From assembly GCA_041550515.1 (NCBI GenBank), contig JBFEOQ010000038.1, forward strand, positions 1 through 16,956: 16,956 bases of DNA. The letters run 5' to 3'. Below are positions 1 to 7,753 of this stretch, piece after piece. The stretch is from PFL35 sp041550515. GTDB lineage: Archaea; Thermoplasmatota; E2; DHVEG-1. Below the pieces are notes generated by a model. It did not search any database and was not told where the DNA came from. It saw only the letters and a list, made by a program, of their open reading frames with translations. Both the position numbers and the translations under genes were made by a program. Numbering within the stretch: the first letter of the stretch is position 1; every line of letters starts with the position of its first letter.

Positions 1-110
1 ATACCCTTAAAGACAGGGTGTATACACATCTTGCGAGTGAAGATAGAAGTACTATTCTAACATATGCAGAGTGGCTCGATGATATGAATAATCTGGGACT
101 TATAGATTAA
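1..110 (+). CDS. C-terminal end of a truncated unknown protein
   Basis: The reading frame is open from the window edge (first full codon at 3) to the TAA at 108-110, giving about 35 residues that end YAEWLDDMNNLGLID. The rest of the gene lies outside the window and no family is recognised. The motif YAEW followed by L/M and a downstream Asn recurs as YSEWM near the end of the small protein that stops at 686, so the two may be distant paralogues. The composition (acidic, Trp, no low-complexity run) and the T-rich tract just after the stop support real coding sequence. Confidence 0.6.
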   Translation, partial: TLKDRVYTHLASEDRSTILTYAEWLDDMNNLGLID

Positions 111-121
111 AGTTCCAATAA

Positions 122-137
122 TTTTTTTTTTATTTTT
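122..137 (+). terminator. T-rich archaeal-type terminator
   Basis: A run of ten T followed by A and five T begins 12 bases after the stop of the first gene. Oligo-T tracts without a required hairpin are the usual archaeal termination signal. From here to 280 only AT-rich intergenic DNA is seen, with a possible TATA element (CTTTTAATAA, about 249-258) some 25 bases before the next ATG, which would suit a leaderless transcript. Confidence 0.5.
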
Positions 138-280
138 ATTAAAAATCAATCTTTTAACTAATAAATTGAAAAAATACTAGACCAAATAATATAAACTAAA
201 AATTTCTTTTTTCTTATTTTAAAGAAGTTTCAATAAAGACATCTATACTTTTAATAAGGTGAACTTAAGAATAAAGAGTT

Positions 281-418
281 ATGAGTAACAAAAGTAAAAC
301 TTATTGTAGCATATTAAAAGATAATTGTGAAGGTTTTAAAAGAAAGAATTGTAAAGATTGTTTAATCTATAAAAATGCGATTAAAGATGCTTGGCGGAGA
401 CATACATATTCTTGTTAA
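281..418 (+). CDS. Small Cys-rich protein (45 aa), putative zinc-binding
   Basis: ATG at 281 to TAA at 416-418; an in-frame stop at 272-274 fixes this ATG as the first possible start. Cysteines fall at residues 9, 16, 24, 27 and 45, with a CKDC (CxxC) pair; four of them could hold one zinc ion, as in small archaeal zinc-ribbon-like proteins, but no family is recognised. The protein is Lys/Arg-rich and has no signal peptide, so it is probably cytoplasmic, perhaps nucleic-acid binding (inference). There is no good SD, and a TATA-like element about 25 bases upstream suggests leaderless expression. The next ORF follows after 7 bases. Confidence 0.5.
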   Translation: MSNKSKTYCSILKDNCEGFKRKNCKDCLIYKNAIKDAWRRHTYSC

Positions 419-425
419 GTAGTTA

Positions 426-686
426 ATGATATTTAATAAAAATAAATATATCCATATTTCAGTAAAATATTTAACATTTCAGTTGTTTTATTTTATTGAG
501 GGTGGTACTATAGAAAATAGAATTAAATTAAGATATAATAGATTAATTGCAAAAATAGAGAAAGGTGATGGGTTTTACATTACTGAAGATGTTGTTGAAG
601 ATGTAAAAACAGGTATAGTTGAACCTTATTCAGAATGGATGAGACATCACAATGAGGACGACTTTTTGGAGACGATAAAAGACTAA
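426..686 (+). CDS. Small hypothetical protein, start uncertain (86 aa, or about 58 aa)
   Basis: The frame is open from ATG 426 to TAA 684-686, but the first 28 codons look like leader DNA: AT-rich, no SD before the ATG, and containing AAAATATTTAA (464-474), which resembles the TATA boxes of this window. An SD-like GAGGGTGG (498-505) lies just before an in-frame ATA at 510, after which the sequence turns clearly protein-like (ENRIKLRYNRLIAKIEKGDG). The true product may therefore be about 58 residues starting at a non-standard ATA, or an ATG/GTG altered by mutation or sequencing. The acidic, amphipathic C-terminal half ends with YSEWM and resembles the end of the truncated gene at 1-110. No domain or signal peptide is recognised. 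Confidence 0.5.
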   Translation: MIFNKNKYIHISVKYLTFQLFYFIEGGTIENRIKLRYNRLIAKIEKGDGFYITEDVVEDVKTGIVEPYSEWMRHHNEDDFLETIKD

Positions 687-831
687 TTGAATAGAAAATA
701 AGTATATTGATAAATCTGAGAAACATTAAAGTTAGTTTATTATATACGATTTTTACATTTTTGTTTTTTTATATAGAATGTTTTCTTATTTATGTTGAAA
801 ATATTATTTATATTTTTTTACAAATTTATTA

Positions 832-1233
832 TTATTCAATATGCACAGGTGTTATATCAATAACATAGCAAAAGAAAGTATAACAATCATAAGACCAGAT
901 TTGATTACCAATATTAATATGCATTATAAAAGTATCAAATAAAAAATTTAAAGTTAAAAGATAAACCTTGAAATGATTAAAAATAGTTGCAGAAACACGT
1001 TTATAAATCAATAAAGCTCCATTGATCATTACATTAAATGTTATTTCGTCATCAACATTATACACATCAATCTTAATCCCTAAACCACCTTTAACAGTTA
1101 CAATTGGACCTATTGATTCAATTTTATTTTTAATTTTAGGCTCAAAAAAATCATATCCAATAGCAATAACATTTGTATTTAACATCATTAAAAATATAAT
1201 TATGATACATCCAGCTACTGCTATATTTCTCAC
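832..1233 (-). CDS. Small secreted protein, unknown function (133 aa)
   Basis: The start is GTG at 1233-1231, chosen because GGGGG lies 9 bases upstream, matching other genes here. Residues 1-25 form a signal peptide (MRNIAVAGC, then a hydrophobic run ending NTNVIAIG). The mature part has a Gly-rich stretch, IGPIVTVKGGLGIKIDVYN, at about 41-59, followed by alternating hydrophobic residues suggesting a small beta-sandwich. From memory, this layout (GG-x-G-I, then an N-x-D/G-D turn and an inner-membrane-of-strand INGALL segment) resembles repeat units in archaeal exported proteins, but I cannot assign a family. The end is rich in aromatics and Cys (C117, C122). It has its own TATA-like box at 1287-1296. 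Confidence 0.65.
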   Translation of the reverse strand: MRNIAVAGCIIIIFLMMLNTNVIAIGYDFFEPKIKNKIESIGPIVTVKGGLGIKIDVYNVDDEITFNVMINGALLIYKRVSATIFNHFKVYLLTLNFLFDTFIMHINIGNQIWSYDCYTFFCYVIDITPVHIE

Positions 1234-1286
1234 TAATTTATTTCCCCCGTTACAATATTATAATATATATTTATCAGTTAATTCCT

Positions 1287-1296
1287 CTTAAATTTT
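1287..1296 (-). promoter_or_regulatory. BRE/TATA box for the GTG-start secreted gene
   Basis: On the minus strand this reads AAAATTTAAG, about 58 bases before the GTG start at 1233. It matches the AAAATTTAA box found before several other genes in the window. Confidence 0.45.
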
Positions 1297-1399
1297 ATCA
1301 CTTAATATTTATTTTATAATACAAATTGTAAAGCAATATTATGCAATAAAAAAAATTCAAAATTATTATTTTTTAATTAACAATATATTAAGAATATAG

Positions 1400-1690
1400 T
1401 TATTTTAAAGCATTTATTTTAGATTCTGCAGTTGCGTTTTTATCTGTTCGATGATCAATTTTCAATTCAGTAATAACTCGCTGAACTCCTGATTCATTAA
1501 TTAATGCATCATGAGCATGTTTTACTGCTGTGAAAATTTGTTGTGTTGTTTCAGCCTCAATTACAGTTGCCATAGCATTAGTATAACAGGTTATTGGTTC
1601 ATTTTCTAAAATTTTTACAATCTTTTTTACATAGCGACTTAAACTTACCCCTAATCCAATTGGTGAGATACTTAGTTGAGCTATTATCAT
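1400..1690 (-). CDS. MTH1187 family thiamine-binding protein (DUF77/YqgV-like)
   Basis: A full-length 96-residue protein, the normal size for this family. Diagnostic features are the N-terminal strand MIIAQLSISPIGLGVSLSRYV, the NAMATVIEAET strand with its Glu-containing core, the AVKHAHDALINESGVQRVITELKID helix-strand unit and the HRTDKNATAESKI end. Family members form a ferredoxin-like fold, assemble as oligomers and bind thiamine or related pyrimidines; a role in thiamine sensing or salvage is inferred. It has no signal peptide, so it is cytoplasmic and stands out among exported neighbours. The ATG is preceded by TTGGTGA at a normal distance, and a TTTAAA box lies about 37 bases upstream. 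Confidence 0.9.
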   Translation of the reverse strand: MIIAQLSISPIGLGVSLSRYVKKIVKILENEPITCYTNAMATVIEAETTQQIFTAVKHAHDALINESGVQRVITELKIDHRTDKNATAESKINALK

Positions 1691-1724
1691 AATTTACTTC
1701 ACCAATATTTATTATTACATGGTA

Positions 1725-1734
1725 GTTTTAAATA
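1725..1734 (-). promoter_or_regulatory. TATA-like box for the thiamine-binding gene
   Basis: The minus strand reads TATTTAAAAC about 35-44 bases before the ATG at 1690. With the SD at 1699-1703 this would leave a short leader. No riboswitch-like fold (TPP) is apparent in the short leader. Confidence 0.4.
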
Positions 1735-1785
1735 ATTTTGTAACAAGATAAGGATTTTTTAAATATTAAATCATATATAAATAAT

Positions 1786-1796
1786 AAAATTTAAAA
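1786..1796 (+). promoter_or_regulatory. BRE/TATA box for the PKD membrane protein gene
   Basis: AAAATTTAAAA lies 63 bases before the ATG at 1859 and is followed by the strong SD GGGAGGT at 1842-1848. It belongs to the shared AAAATTTAA set. Confidence 0.45.
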
Positions 1797-1858
1797 TAAG
1801 ATAATCTATTAAATGTTATAAGTTTCATTTTATTTTTAATTGGGAGGTAAAAAAAATA

Positions 1859-3322
1859 ATGAATAAAAATATATTTGTATTATTAACTGTAGCAATTATT
1901 ATTTCAGCTGTTACCACAGTAATAACAATATATGGTCTTAATATGATTGAAGATAGAGACATATATGTAAATATATCTGCTTATCCCCCTGTGGGATCAA
2001 CGCCCTTTAATGTGAGTTTTTCATCATATGTTACAAATTATAATGGTGATTTAAATTATAACTGGGATTTTGGAAATGGCCAACAATCAAAAGAAATTGA
2101 GCCAACGATTATTTACTACGAAAAGGGTGAGTATATATGCAGTTTAAAAGTAACTGATGACAATGGTAAAACTGGTAGCGATTCATTAAAGATAGTAGTT
2201 AATAGTAATAAACCTCCAATTGTAACTCTTTCTATTAATGAAAATATAATTAATAGAGATTTTAATTGGCTTGAATTATTAAGTTTTACTCCGATTGCCT
2301 CTTTTGCAGGTAACCAACAACAATTTTTAAATTCAATTGAAGAAAGAAAAGGAGCAGATGCCTGGGGTAAAGGAACTATTGTTGTTACTGCGCAAATCAC
2401 TGATCTCGAAGATGATGAGATTGTTTTATATGATTGGAATGTACAAACCGCTGATTCATTAATAACTATTGGTGGTAAAAAATTACAACCAGTACATAAT
2501 TTATCTGGAGAAGAAAGTGTTACTATACCAGGTTTATACACATGGATTGCCGGTAGACATATTGTTAATTTAAATGTTACAGATTCTGCTGGAAATAAGG
2601 CTAATGCAAAAATTGATTTCACAGTATCACAAAGTTTACGAAGAACACAGTTTCAACAGGGGAGATATTTTATTACAGCGATATTACTAACACAAATTCC
2701 AAATGTTATGAGTTATTTTTGGAAAGTTCCGATAATTAAAAAATTTGTTTCAAATTCTCTTAATGAAAGTTGGTTGGATCTTCCGCAATCTATACAAAAG
2801 ATAATAACTAGCATCCTTGGATACCTAAGATGGGATTATAAACCACCTATACCAAAAGCAGAATTAGAATTCTCAAAGATTAATGATATTAATCTTACAT
2901 CATATATAAATACTACAAATGGAGAAGTTTTATCAGGAGCAATAGCAAGTAGTAGCTTTACCATATTTAATAATGACAGTTTAAACCCTGCAAAAAATAT
3001 ATTTATTACTTTAGAAAAACCTTATTCAAATGAAGAAGGTCTTGATGATGAATTGGAAATTAAAGGATTTACTATAGAAATTAATGATGGCATAAAATCT
3101 AATAAACTATTTTATAACGGCAGTTACACAAATTGCAATAACTCCTACAACATCTTACAACTCACATCTGGAGGTACCAGCACAATGGATCTCGTGGTAA
3201 ATATAAAAGAAGGTACCATATTAAACAAAGGTTCTTATGATTGTAAATTATATATATTCCAAGCAAAATCCTTACATAAAGCAGAATATATAGATGTAAT
3301 ACCTTTTAAAATAATAATATAA
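1859..3322 (+). CDS. PKD-domain exported/membrane-anchored protein (487 aa)
   Basis: The start ATG is 10 bases after a strong SD, GGGAGGT. Residues 1-28 are a hydrophobic signal/anchor with few charges. Residues about 35-114 are a PKD domain (PPVGSTPFNVSFSS, YNWDFGNGQQS, YEKGEYICSLKVTDDNGKTGSDSL). Residues about 119-256 form a second, longer Ig/PKD-like domain with an insertion (PPIVTLSI, ITDLEDDEIVLYDWNVQ, AGRHIVNLNVTDSAGNKA). Residues about 265-325 are unusually hydrophobic and basic, with paired aromatics (ILLTQIPNVMSYFWKVPIIKKF), and may associate with the membrane. The last 150 residues look like a beta-sandwich of the CARDB/DUF11 sort (FTIFNNDSLNPAKNIFITLEK). Probably a surface structural or binding protein; no catalytic motif is seen. 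Many NxS/T sequons suggest glycosylation. Confidence 0.85.
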   Translation: MNKNIFVLLTVAIIISAVTTVITIYGLNMIEDRDIYVNISAYPPVGSTPFNVSFSSYVTNYNGDLNYNWDFGNGQQSKEIEPTIIYYEKGEYICSLKVTDDNGKTGSDSLKIVVNSNKPPIVTLSINENIINRDFNWLELLSFTPIASFAGNQQQFLNSIEERKGADAWGKGTIVVTAQITDLEDDEIVLYDWNVQTADSLITIGGKKLQPVHNLSGEESVTIPGLYTWIAGRHIVNLNVTDSAGNKANAKIDFTVSQSLRRTQFQQGRYFITAILLTQIPNVMSYFWKVPIIKKFVSNSLNESWLDLPQSIQKIITSILGYLRWDYKPPIPKAELEFSKINDINLTSYINTTNGEVLSGAIASSSFTIFNNDSLNPAKNIFITLEKPYSNEEGLDDELEIKGFTIEINDGIKSNKLFYNGSYTNCNNSYNILQLTSGGTSTMDLVVNIKEGTILNKGSYDCKLYIFQAKSLHKAEYIDVIPFKIII

Positions 3323-3337
3323 AATAGTATGAAATAG

Positions 3338-3583
3338 TTAATTTGCAGCAGGTGGAATAGATTTAGGCGGGTATCTAAGTGTTTCATATATATAAACATC
3401 ATTACGTTTTTTCTTATTTTTTTTCTCAGAAATAGCTTTACTAAAAAGTTTCTTATAACCTTTAAAAAGTTTTGGTTTGATATTTGATTCTCCCACAACT
3501 AATTTCCAATTTTTCTCCCGCTCCCAATCCGTCATGGAAAACTCTTTTACCAAATATCCCACCTCTTCAAAATATACATCCAA
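3338..3583 (-). CDS. Possible small protein or gene remnant (81 aa)
   Basis: This reverse-strand frame runs from TTG 3583 to TAA 3338-3340. The product is basic and Lys-rich with plausible protein character (MTDWEREKNWKLVVGESNIKP, then a Lys cluster, ending RYPPKSIPPAAN), and its DNA is less AT-rich than the surrounding intergenic sequence. An SD-like GAGGTGGGA sits inside the frame just before a second TTG, so the true start may be there or at the ATG encoding residue 17. The frame also stays open upstream of 3583 without a good start, so it could be the tail of a decayed gene. No family, signal peptide or membrane segment is recognised. Confidence 0.35.
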   Translation of the reverse strand: MDVYFEEVGYLVKEFSMTDWEREKNWKLVVGESNIKPKLFKGYKKLFSKAISEKKNKKKRNDVYIYETLRYPPKSIPPAAN

Positions 3584-3644
3584 AAATGATTTATTAATTT
3601 TATTATCATAAATTAAACATTTGTTATATATATATTAAAAAAAA

Positions 3645-3662
3645 TTAATTTTGTTACATATA
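3645..3662 (+). promoter_or_regulatory. Upstream element shared with the gene at 8556 (copy 1)
   Basis: TTAATTTTGTTACATATA is found identically at 8461-8478. In both places 12 bases separate it from the TTTAA core of the TATA box of a secreted-protein gene. A transcription-factor site is possible. Confidence 0.4.
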
Positions 3663-3670
3663 TTGCTAAT

Positions 3671-3680
3671 AAAATTTAAG
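3671..3680 (+). promoter_or_regulatory. BRE/TATA box for the beta-helix gene
   Basis: AAAATTTAAG lies 43 bases before the ATG at 3723 and about 28 bases before the GGGGG SD at 3708-3712. Confidence 0.45.
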
Positions 3681-3722
3681 TTCAAATAATTGATATATTT
3701 TACAATAGGGGGCAATATTTTT

Positions 3723-4622
3723 ATGAGGAAAAAGATAAGAATAATTTTAATATGTTTAACACTGTTGACATCATTCCAGACTTTATTCATTGTTAATGCA
3801 GTTAAAGCAAGTGGAACTACGCTTTATGTAGGGGGAAATGGATCAGGAAATTATTCAACCATACAATCTGCAATAGATTACTCAAAACCAGGTGATACAA
3901 TTTTTATTTATTCAGGATTATACAATGAAAATATTTCGATTAATAAATCCAAGATAACATTAAAAGGTGAAAATAAAAATACCACTATAATCGATGGAAA
4001 TCAATATTGGTATACAATTAAAATTGAAAATAATATTGATAACCGTATAAATAAAATTAATATTTTCGATATCACTGTTCAAAATGCAAGTTACTATGGT
4101 ATATATATTAGATTTTCAGATGAAATAAATATATTAAATTCAATAATACAAAATAACAATTATTGTGGTATATATATAGAATATTCAGATTATAGTATAT
4201 ATGAATTCAATAAAATAATAAATAATACCTGGTGGGATTTTTATATAGAATTTTCTGCTTTTTGTAAAATCCGTTATAATCATATAATATATGGTAGAAC
4301 TGGAATAAGAACAGAATCATGCAATAATAATGAATTTGCTTATAACGAAATAAGAGGACATAGTCATTATGGAATTCAATTAGCAAGACATGCATATATT
4401 ACAAAACCTAATCTAATTCATCATAACAATTTCATAGATAACAATATTAGTGCAAGATTTCAGGATTGCGCAAATATTTGGTATAAAAATTATTGGGGTT
4501 ATTCTAAATTAATACATATAATATATGGTGGTCGTTATCTTATTTTTTCAACCTTAAAAACTATATATATACCTATGTTTGAATTTGATTTTTTTCCAGC
4601 TAAAAATCCATATAAAATTTAA
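3723..4622 (+). CDS. Secreted right-handed beta-helix (NosD/PbH1-type) protein (299 aa)
   Basis: The start is the ATG at 3723 rather than the upstream in-frame ATG at 3690, because GGGGG (3708-3712) lies 10 bases before it and a signal peptide follows at once (MRKKIRIILICLTLL, cleavage near NAVKAS, residue about 30). The mature N-terminus carries the hallmark of archaeal beta-helix proteins: TLYVGGNGSGNYSTIQSAID, PGDTIFIYSGLYNENI and KGENKNTTIIDG. Residues about 95-245 are short PbH1 coils rich in Asn (INILNSIIQNNNYCGIYI, EFNKIINNTW, YNEIRGHSHYGIQL). The end (NNFIDN, YKNYWGY, FPAKNPYKI) is a typical cap of this group. Such proteins bind or cleave polysaccharides or act as structural surface proteins; no pectate-lyase active site can be assigned. 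Confidence 0.85.
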   Translation: MRKKIRIILICLTLLTSFQTLFIVNAVKASGTTLYVGGNGSGNYSTIQSAIDYSKPGDTIFIYSGLYNENISINKSKITLKGENKNTTIIDGNQYWYTIKIENNIDNRINKINIFDITVQNASYYGIYIRFSDEINILNSIIQNNNYCGIYIEYSDYSIYEFNKIINNTWWDFYIEFSAFCKIRYNHIIYGRTGIRTESCNNNEFAYNEIRGHSHYGIQLARHAYITKPNLIHHNNFIDNNISARFQDCANIWYKNYWGYSKLIHIIYGGRYLIFSTLKTIYIPMFEFDFFPAKNPYKI

Positions 4623-4660
4623 CCTATAAAAAAAAAAAATTCAAAAATTATTTAATTCAA

Positions 4661-4671
4661 AAAATTTAAAT
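4661..4671 (+). promoter_or_regulatory. BRE/TATA box for the metallophosphoesterase gene
   Basis: AAAATTTAAAT lies 57 bases before the ATG at 4728. The SD here (AGGAATGTGA, 4711-4720) is weaker than those of its neighbours. Confidence 0.45.
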
Positions 4672-4727
4672 TATATTACAGAATAATATATCTTATAATA
4701 TTTTGTATTTAGGAATGTGAAACCTTC

Positions 4728-6038
4728 ATGCTGAAAGTTTGGACTTCAAAAACGATTACCTTCATAATTATATTCTTGTTTATTGGAACTAGTATAATAT
4801 CAGCTGAAAGTATAAACAGGTTTGATATAGATACCAATTTAATTGTTCAAGATAATAATATTAAATCCGAAGGGTCATTTACTATAATTGCATTACCTGA
4901 TACTCAAAATTATGCATCATCCTACCCAGAAATTTTTATGAATCAAACACAATGGATCGTTGCTAATAAAGAAATTTTAAATATCGTATATGTTGGTCAT
5001 GAAGGAGATATTGTAAATAATGCAAGATCTATCACCCAATGGATAAATGCTGATAAATCAATAAGTTATCTTGAGGATCCTGTTACAACAGGTCTATTTG
5101 ATGGTATTCCTTATAGCGTTGTTCGTGGAAATCATGATCTTGGAATTCTTTTCGATAAATTCTTTGGTGTTTCTCGATTCAATGGACGAAGCTACTATGG
5201 TGGTCATTTTTCTGATAATAATCAAAATAATTATGTTCTTTTTAATGTTGGAGATCTTCAATATATTTCAATAAGCCTTGATTTTAATCCAAATATCGAT
5301 GAATTAAATTGGACTAAAAATATTTTAGAGACTTACAGTGATAGAAAAGCAATAATTATTTCCCATAGCATGTTAGATAATCCCACCGGAGATTGGACTA
5401 CACCTGGTTTAAATATTTACAATACAGTAAAAGAGTATCCCAATGTGTTTCTCATGCTTTGCGGTCATAAACATTATGAAGGTAGACGAAAAGATACATA
5501 CAATGGTCATATTATCTATACATTACTTGCAGATTATCAGGATTATCCTAATGGAGGTAATGGTTGGCTGAGAATTCTGGAGATATGGCCATCAATAGAG
5601 ATTATAAAAGTTAAAACATATTCTCCATATCTCAATCAGTATAAAACCAACCCGGAAAGTGAATTTGTTTTATATTATAATGAAAGTGAGAAACAGCCAT
5701 CACCAAAAATTAATGGTCCCGTAAATGGAAAAGCAGGTGTAGCATTAAATTTTAATTTCACAGCAATTGATCCTGAAGATGATCAGATATACTATTTCAT
5801 TGATTGGGGGGATGATGAAAACACTGGATGGATTGGACCTTTTAAATCAGGAGAGCAAATAAGTAAATCACATACCTGGTTAACAATGAATAACTTTACA
5901 GTTAGAGCTAAAGCTATGGATATTAATTATCATGAAAGTAACTGGTCAACTATTAATATAAAAATCCCAAAGAAATATTTCTATAAACCAATTATATTAC
6001 AAATTCTAGAAATGTTTAGGCAGTTATCCTTTTTTTAA
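4728..6038 (+). CDS. Secreted calcineurin-like metallophosphoesterase with C-terminal PKD-like domain (436 aa)
   Basis: Residues 1-26 are a signal peptide (hydrophobic run ending SIISAES). Residues about 50-300 are a metallophosphoesterase with the conserved metal motifs: ALPDTQ (D58, with Q60 in place of the usual His, as in YvnB-type enzymes), GHEGDIVNN (D94), GNHD (N135, H136, D137), SHS (H213) and GHKH (H247, H249). It should use two metal ions to hydrolyse phosphomono- or diesters outside the cell; the substrate is unknown. Residues about 325-415 are a PKD-like domain (INGPVNGKAG, DPEDDQIYYFIDWGDDENTGWIGPF, FTVRAKAMD) closely similar in plan to that of the protein at 10113. The last 25 residues (IPKKYFYKPIILQILEMF...) match the shared exported-protein tail. 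It is convergent with the next gene, 8 bases apart. Confidence 0.9.
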   Translation: MLKVWTSKTITFIIIFLFIGTSIISAESINRFDIDTNLIVQDNNIKSEGSFTIIALPDTQNYASSYPEIFMNQTQWIVANKEILNIVYVGHEGDIVNNARSITQWINADKSISYLEDPVTTGLFDGIPYSVVRGNHDLGILFDKFFGVSRFNGRSYYGGHFSDNNQNNYVLFNVGDLQYISISLDFNPNIDELNWTKNILETYSDRKAIIISHSMLDNPTGDWTTPGLNIYNTVKEYPNVFLMLCGHKHYEGRRKDTYNGHIIYTLLADYQDYPNGGNGWLRILEIWPSIEIIKVKTYSPYLNQYKTNPESEFVLYYNESEKQPSPKINGPVNGKAGVALNFNFTAIDPEDDQIYYFIDWGDDENTGWIGPFKSGEQISKSHTWLTMNNFTVRAKAMDINYHESNWSTINIKIPKKYFYKPIILQILEMFRQLSFF

Positions 6039-6040
6039 TG

Positions 6041-6063
6041 GCAAATTTATTTTATAAATTTGT
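6041..6063. terminator. Convergent-gene hairpin, probable bidirectional terminator
   Basis: CAAATTTAT (6042-6050) pairs perfectly with ATAAATTTG (6054-6062) around a TTT loop, between and across the converging stops at 6038 and 6047. A run of T (6030-6037) precedes it on the plus strand. AT-only stems are weak, so the T tract may matter more. Confidence 0.4.
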
Positions 6064-7651
6064 TAAATAACCTCAGATAACTATCGATTATTTGTCTTAT
6101 AAATAAATAATTATAAGTTTTACTTTTTGGAGTTGAAAGTGTAAATTCAATCACATGATAATCACTTAAATTATCCTTATTTATAATTTCTATGCTCCCT
6201 TCAAATATTTGTTCTTGTTCATCCGGTGTAACAACTGAAACTTGAATAGTTATTTCACCTTGTTCTGGTGTCAAATCATTTCCATATGATGGGTTAAAAC
6301 TCCAAACTCCCCAACTTGGATAACTATAAACCTCCCAGTTTAAAAGCGATTCTGGATCACCATTATTTTCAACAGAAAAATCACCATAAACAATAGAACC
6401 CGGATTTACATCTATCCATCCAAGATTACCTTTAACTTTTAAATCAGATATTAATTCATCAGGTTCCTCCTGTTCCTCTGTATTATTAACTGTAACTGAT
6501 ATAGAATTACATGAATAAGTTACCCCATCCCATGCAATACCCCTGATTATATGTTCACCATCTTCAACCTGGTTTGTATCCCATGTTAAACTCCAGTTAT
6601 CTTTACCATCTGCAAGGATATATTCTCCATCATCTATTTGAACATAGACTTTTTTAATCACTCCATCAACATCATATGCATATCCAGTGATAGTAATTAT
6701 ATCATCAACTTCTGCATTTCTTCCAGGATATGTTATTCTACAATGTGGTGGCTTATTTTCATCATCTGGAGGTTCTTCTTCCTCTAGCTCAAAAATTTTT
6801 ATATTTGGATCACCCACAAAAACAACAGCAGGGGCAATAGCAGGATATGTCAAAGTTGCTTCATCAAAAGCATCTTTTATTGTATAACCGGAATCCATAA
6901 GATAAAACATTAGATCCTGCCAATCTAATGCATCTGACCAACCAGGGCATTCTTCCATATGATCATATCCAATTGTAACAGTTTCATTTAAGCTTCCTTT
7001 TCTAAACTCATATGAAAACGTTCCAGGACCTGTTGTTGTCATTCCATGGCAACTTCCTATAAAAGCAAATCTCATTTTTTCACGATTCATCATATCATTA
7101 GCTGTCATAGATGATGTATAATAGCTACCATACCAATCAGCTTGAAAATATGTTTCAGCACCATGTGCAAGTTCATAAAACAACTCATAATCAGAATCAC
7201 TAACATATGAAGAAATAGTACTAGGATCAGGAAGTGCAATCTCTACTGTTGAATCACACCAATGGGTAAACCAACCATATGCATTATAACGAAATTCAAT
7301 CCAAGGATCTGGCCAGCTTTCTTCATGAAAACCAGACATAGAAAAACCATAATATGGTGTTGGTATTCCGCAACCAATTTCTATTCCATTTTGATCAAAT
7401 AACAGTGTTTCACCTTGTTTGGTTCTAACTTCTAAACAAGATACAGGATATTTTTGTTCATTGTAAAACCTATAAAAATAAGTTAAATCATTTTCTTCAA
7501 TAAAAACAATAGGTTTTATCCAAAAACAATCTTCAAATATCTCTGGCTTATTAGTAATATTTTCAGATGATACATTTATATTATTAGCACTTCCAATACT
7601 TATTCCAACTAATAAAACAAATAAGGATAAAGTAAATATTTTTTTTAACAT
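6047..7651 (-). CDS. Secreted caspase/gingipain-like (clan CD) cysteine peptidase candidate with Ig-like and BACON-like domains (534 aa)
   Basis: The ATG at 7651 follows GGGGG by 9 bases. Residues 1-22 are a signal peptide. Residues about 100-285 look like a clan CD peptidase: a hydrophobic segment ending ELAHGAET (H163) and, about 38 residues on, the strand RFAFIGSCHGM (C201), the expected His-Cys dyad, followed by a helix pair and VVFVGDPNIKIF, a usual end of gingipain-like domains. Residues about 300-388 are a bacterial Ig-like domain (CRITYPGRNAEVDDIITITGYAYDVDG). Residues about 402-507 are a BACON-like sandwich (GWIDVNPGSIVYGDFSVENNGDPESLLNW, YPSWGVWSF). The shared tail (TPKSKTYNYLFIRQ...) ends the protein. 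Extracellular proteolysis is likely; the family call is from motifs only, and activity is unproven. Confidence 0.75.
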   Translation of the reverse strand: MLKKIFTLSLFVLLVGISIGSANNINVSSENITNKPEIFEDCFWIKPIVFIEENDLTYFYRFYNEQKYPVSCLEVRTKQGETLLFDQNGIEIGCGIPTPYYGFSMSGFHEESWPDPWIEFRYNAYGWFTHWCDSTVEIALPDPSTISSYVSDSDYELFYELAHGAETYFQADWYGSYYTSSMTANDMMNREKMRFAFIGSCHGMTTTGPGTFSYEFRKGSLNETVTIGYDHMEECPGWSDALDWQDLMFYLMDSGYTIKDAFDEATLTYPAIAPAVVFVGDPNIKIFELEEEEPPDDENKPPHCRITYPGRNAEVDDIITITGYAYDVDGVIKKVYVQIDDGEYILADGKDNWSLTWDTNQVEDGEHIIRGIAWDGVTYSCNSISVTVNNTEEQEEPDELISDLKVKGNLGWIDVNPGSIVYGDFSVENNGDPESLLNWEVYSYPSWGVWSFNPSYGNDLTPEQGEITIQVSVVTPDEQEQIFEGSIEIINKDNLSDYHVIEFTLSTPKSKTYNYLFIRQIIDSYLRLFNKFIK

Positions 7652-7707
7652 TATTTATTACCCCCAAACCTTAACTATATACTACTTAGCTTTATTAAAA
7701 ATTTTGG

Positions 7708-7717
7708 TATAAATTTT
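7708..7717 (-). promoter_or_regulatory. BRE/TATA box for the clan CD peptidase gene
   Basis: The minus strand reads AAAATTTATA about 57-66 bases before the ATG at 7651 and upstream of its GGGGG SD (7661-7665). Confidence 0.45.
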
Positions 7718-7753
7718 GAATTGTGAAAGAAGAGATTTGAGTTTTTATATTTT

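Noticed and set aside
281..686. Toxin-antitoxin pair formed by the two small genes
   Set aside because: No known toxin or antitoxin motif is visible, the Cys-rich protein has no such hallmark, and closeness alone is not enough.
1022..1291. Plus-strand ORF opposite the small secreted gene
   Set aside because: The reverse strand has a signal peptide, GGGGG SD and promoter box; this strand has none of them.
2116..2622. A 168-codon reverse-strand ORF
   Set aside because: It lies wholly opposite the PKD protein gene, whose domains are clear; it has no SD and its protein is Ser/Leu-rich shadow sequence.
3235..3498. Reverse-strand ORF overlapping the end of the PKD gene
   Set aside because: It overlaps real coding sequence and its translation is low-complexity, without an SD; the frame at 3338-3583 is the better candidate.
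4728..6038. Loss of phosphoesterase activity because the first motif is DTQ rather than D-x-H
   Set aside because: DTQ is common in YvnB-type members, and all the other metal ligands are present.
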